A program made the position numbers and the translations under genes. Shown here piece after piece: positions 60,991-64,000 of a stretch of DNA of 64,000 nt. The first letter of the stretch is position 1. Every line of letters begins with the position of its first letter. The notes beneath the pieces were generated by a model, which worked only from the letters and a program-made list of their open reading frames with translations, was not told where the DNA came from and did not search any database. This DNA comes from Cornus controversa (Eukaryota; Streptophyta; Magnoliopsida; Cornales; Cornaceae): NCBI GenBank assembly GCA_026545225.1, contig CM048845.1, positions 116,997,033 through 117,061,032 on the forward strand, in the 5' to 3' direction.

Positions 60991-62110
60991 CCTTTTCTTA
61001 TTGGTCTCGAAGTCTTAACAATTAGAAAACTAACAACATCAGTGGCGGTGGGCTGTGTTGGGCTCGTATCTTTGGGCTGGAAATGGGACCAAAGACTGAC
61101 AATGATATAGATTGTCAATTCGTGGTCCATAAAGAGCATTGGATGCCAGAAATAGACGCTGATTATGTGTGTGTGAGGGTGCGAATTTTTGTTCTTTCCC
61201 CATTCAAGATCTGACCAAAGCAAAAGTGGTAAAAATGATCTCTATTTACGCGCATGTTAGCAATCCGCCAAAAAAAAAACGTATAGGGGCCCACGATGTA
61301 CGGATTATTTGTGGGCCTACCATATCGCCCAGACACACCACGCCACATGTCGTCCAAAAAGTAGTTTTTATTAATACCAGCAAAAAGCAAATAAATGTGC
61401 CAGCCGACACTTTTATCTCATATATGTTGTTGGGCTACTTTTTTATTAATACCGCAAAATGTAAATAAATGTGCCAGCCGACACTTTTATCTAACATCTA
61501 CGTAATTTAGTAACTTTATTTATCAATTTATACTTTTGTGTCTTGAGAATTTCTATAAATCTTAATATTTACATTGATAAAAAAAAAAATTAACAATTAT
61601 TTTATTTGAGAGAATTTTTATAAAATACAATTAGTTTAATTAATATATGCATTTGGCTCAAGTGAACAAAAACTCGATCTAAGGATCAAGTTGAATGCAA
61701 ACAATTGCTTGTGGTGTGTAATTAAAGAAAAAATATATGCACTTTCAAAATATTTGTAAAATTGTTTTTATTATTTTAAAATATAATTAATAAAAACTCT
61801 TTATTTTCAATAATAAATAATATAAAAAAAACTAACAATTTGTATCGATATTTCCCGTTATGCTGTCCTGAGAAAGACCCACGGAAGAGAAGATCTTAGT
61901 AGGAACTAGTAAGGATATTTATATGCAGTGGGGAGGAAGCAATGGCACATGCACATACATCCATCATTTATTGGGAGTGGGCAACCCATGCACGGGTGCC
62001 ACATCCACAATCTTACGCCGCGTGTTCGGTGAATGCCTTGGAAAAAGAAACAAAGTTTAAAAAGCACGGGACCCTTGGAAATATTAGCAAGGCAAGTTAT
62101 GCTCATATGT
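60991..62110. other. Intergenic DNA with a 75-bp tandem duplication
   Basis: At 61366-61495 the phrase TTATTAATACC..GCAAAA with AAATAAATGTGCCAGCCGAC and ACTTTTATCT occurs twice, 75 bp apart. The rest is AT-rich without a gene. Confidence 0.5.
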
Positions 62111-62112
62111 TT

Positions 62113-62917
62113 TGAAATTTTTATTAGCTAGACTTATATTTATAATTTGACAAAATTTATACTCATATAATTACACTCAACTCTAATAATGTATTATTTG
62201 TTTTACTTCCTTTATTAACTATAAATACATTTTTAAAATCATTTTTCACATTTAAAAGATTGCATTGTCCCAATTTTTTTTTCATTTTTTTCCTTTTAAC
62301 CTTAAGTCACACACATACACATACATAAATTTTTTCAACACTAGAAATATATTACAAATTTTATTAAATGTATTTTTAATATATGTTATATTATGTATTT
62401 TACTAAAAAAAAACTAAATTTAAATATAAATTAAAAATTATACAAACTTTTTGAAGCTTTATGAATCTTAATATGATGATGATTATGTATATATGTGTAT
62501 GTGTATGAAGATTTATCATCAGATTAAGATTCATAAAGTTTCAAAAAATTACAAGAATGTATAATTTGTAATTTTAAATTTAAATTTATTTTATACTAAA
62601 ATATGTAATATAACATATATTAAAAATATATTTAATAAAATTTGCCATATATTTCTAGTACTGCAAAAATCTATATGTGCGTGACTTAGGATTAAAGGGG
62701 AAGTAATGGAAGGAAAGTTGGGGCAATATAGTCTTTTAAATGTGAAAAATAAAGTCAAAAATGTCTTTTCAGTCAATGAAATAGTAAAACAAATAATACA
62801 TATAGTGTTGGGGTTTAGTGTAATCATGCATCAAACCTTAGGGGTGTGAGTGTAAGTTTTGTCAAATTATAAATATGAGTGTAGTTGTGACAAACTTCAG
62901 GGGGTGTGAGTATATTT
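62113..62917. mobile_element. Long fold-back element (about 800 bp)
   Basis: The whole segment is an imperfect palindrome with arms of about 370 bp. Outer parts: TATTTATAATTTGACAAAAT at 62146 mirrors TTTTGTCAAATTATAAATAT near 62855. Middle: TTAACCTTAAGTCACACACA mirrors TGCGTGACTTAGGATTAAAG. Inner: TTTATGAATCTTAATATGAT mirrors ATCAGATTAAGATTCATAAA, with a loop near 62490. No transposase. Its transcript would fold into a long hairpin. Confidence 0.8.
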
Positions 62918-64000
62918 TACTCATAATAATAAGAAGAATGTAATATTTTCAAAAATTAATACTTCCATATATAATATATGTGTTTGTGTATTTGATATTG
63001 GTTGCATAAATGTCCGTTCTTTCAATTTTCACGGTTCAAAATCGAAAAAAAATAAAACGCAAGCAAGAAAGAATATTCACACTTTATTTTTAGGATAAAT
63101 TATTATAATCTTTTTTGAAATTTTGTTTAATTACTCTTGGATTAAAGTTTTTAAAATGAGGAGTGCTAGCGGCAATCGCTTAAGCGATTGTCCTTGCACA
63201 TATTGGTGGAAATTAATCACAAAAATTTAATGTTTTCCTGTAATAAATATCCTACTTTTCATCAATCAATATACATTGGTGTCATCAACAAATAAATAAA
63301 ACTATTTATAAAAGAAAAGGGAGCTGATATTGGCACTCCACCAATATCCTCTGGCACTCCACTCCTATATTTTGTAAAATAAAATTACAAAAGTGGTCCT
63401 ATGTTATACCATTTTAGATTCTTATATTTTTAGTACCCTAATTGCCCTTATAATTCAAGACTCAATTTTAATTTAATTTTATTTTTCTTAAAAAAAAAAA
63501 TTTCAACTTTTTTACTTTAGGTTTACAATATAACAATCCATTTATTATCACCCAAATACTATAATTTAGACATTTTTCAATTGAAACTTATTATTCGTGT
63601 TCTTATCCTATATAACTCAAATAATCCAAAATTTGAAATATTCTATTTTTACTCACCAAACGTGTAATTTATTTTTCATGTGTCTTATTTACAAAATAAC
63701 ATAAATTAAAATTTTGAAACATACCATCAATTTGTGAACAAACAAAATAGAAAGGAAGGAGGAGAAAATAAAAAGCAAACCAAGAAAAATATCATATTAA
63801 TTTATTTATTTTTATCTTTTGAAATTTTGGTGCAAAGGCTCCTTAGTTAAATTAAGACAACTACAATTGAAAAAATATTTCATAGAGTCATGTTTTTCTC
63901 TTTTCATCTTTTAATTTATAAAAGTTCTCTATTAAAATAAAAAAGATTTCCTTAGTTTTCTTAAATAACTATATATCATAATTTTTATTCAAGTGAAATT
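62918..64000. other. AT-rich intergenic end of window with element ends
   Basis: No gene. About 63096-63165 matches one terminal repeat of the Mutator-like MITE family (TTTGTTTAATTACTCTTGGA, TTAAAGTTTTTAAAATGA). At 63176-63191 AATCGCTTAAGCGATT is a perfect 16-bp palindrome. About 63320 onward (GATATTGGCACTCCACC) resembles the end of the element at 36005-36802, whose other end would lie outside the window. Confidence 0.5.

Overview
This is nuclear DNA from a flowering plant, most likely a eudicot. It is AT-rich, genes are split by GT-AG introns, and intergenic and intronic space is full of plant transposon types (TRIM, long-LTR retrotransposon, PIF/Harbinger, hAT, Mutator-like MITE, SINE, RTE-type LINE). 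The species cannot be read from the sequence. No prokaryotic feature, CRISPR array, tRNA or rRNA gene was recognised.

There are four protein-coding genes, all on the + strand: (1) a mitochondrial gamma-type carbonic anhydrase (13059-20835, 5 coding exons, 271 aa); (2) a long auxilin-like J-domain protein (25721-38260, 8 coding exons, 1459 aa); (3) a plant protein of unknown function with a C-terminal membrane anchor (40062-44271, 3 coding exons plus a 5'UTR intron, 447 aa); (4) an organellar Era-type GTPase with a KH domain (48932-59846, 9 coding exons, 453 aa). I joined exons by hand from ORF fragments and splice sites; every join keeps frame and gives a product of about the family's length. 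The genes look functionally unrelated, as expected for plant neighbours.

The first 12.6 kb is a gene-free nest of transposons whose order of insertion can be read from target-site duplications. A PIF/Harbinger transposase gene (minus strand; halves at 1340-1491 and 11602-12600) was split by a ~10.1-kb non-coding LTR retrotransposon-like element (1492-11601, ~306-bp LTRs, duplication CCTCT). Its 5' LTR was later hit by a 4185-bp derivative of a long-LTR retrotransposon (1599-5783, duplication GTATT) and by a 359-bp TRIM (5813-6171, duplication TGGAC). The interior of the 10.1-kb element carries a regular 79-bp tandem array and a second array of short hairpin-forming units.

Introns hold many further insertions: LINE and SINE remnants in the carbonic anhydrase gene; a hAT element, a very small TRIM-like element and a Mutator-like MITE in the last auxilin-like intron; a SINE, a LINE remnant and a diverged ~430-bp duplication in the Era gene. 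The right end (60.8-64 kb) is AT-rich intergenic DNA with a MITE and a long fold-back element.

Most noteworthy are the resolved nested insertion, the 13-residue charged repeat (18 units) in the auxilin-like protein, a 75-bp intron in that gene that is in frame and stop-free, and a TRIM-like element only ~220 bp long. I saw nothing that amounts to a new multi-gene system.
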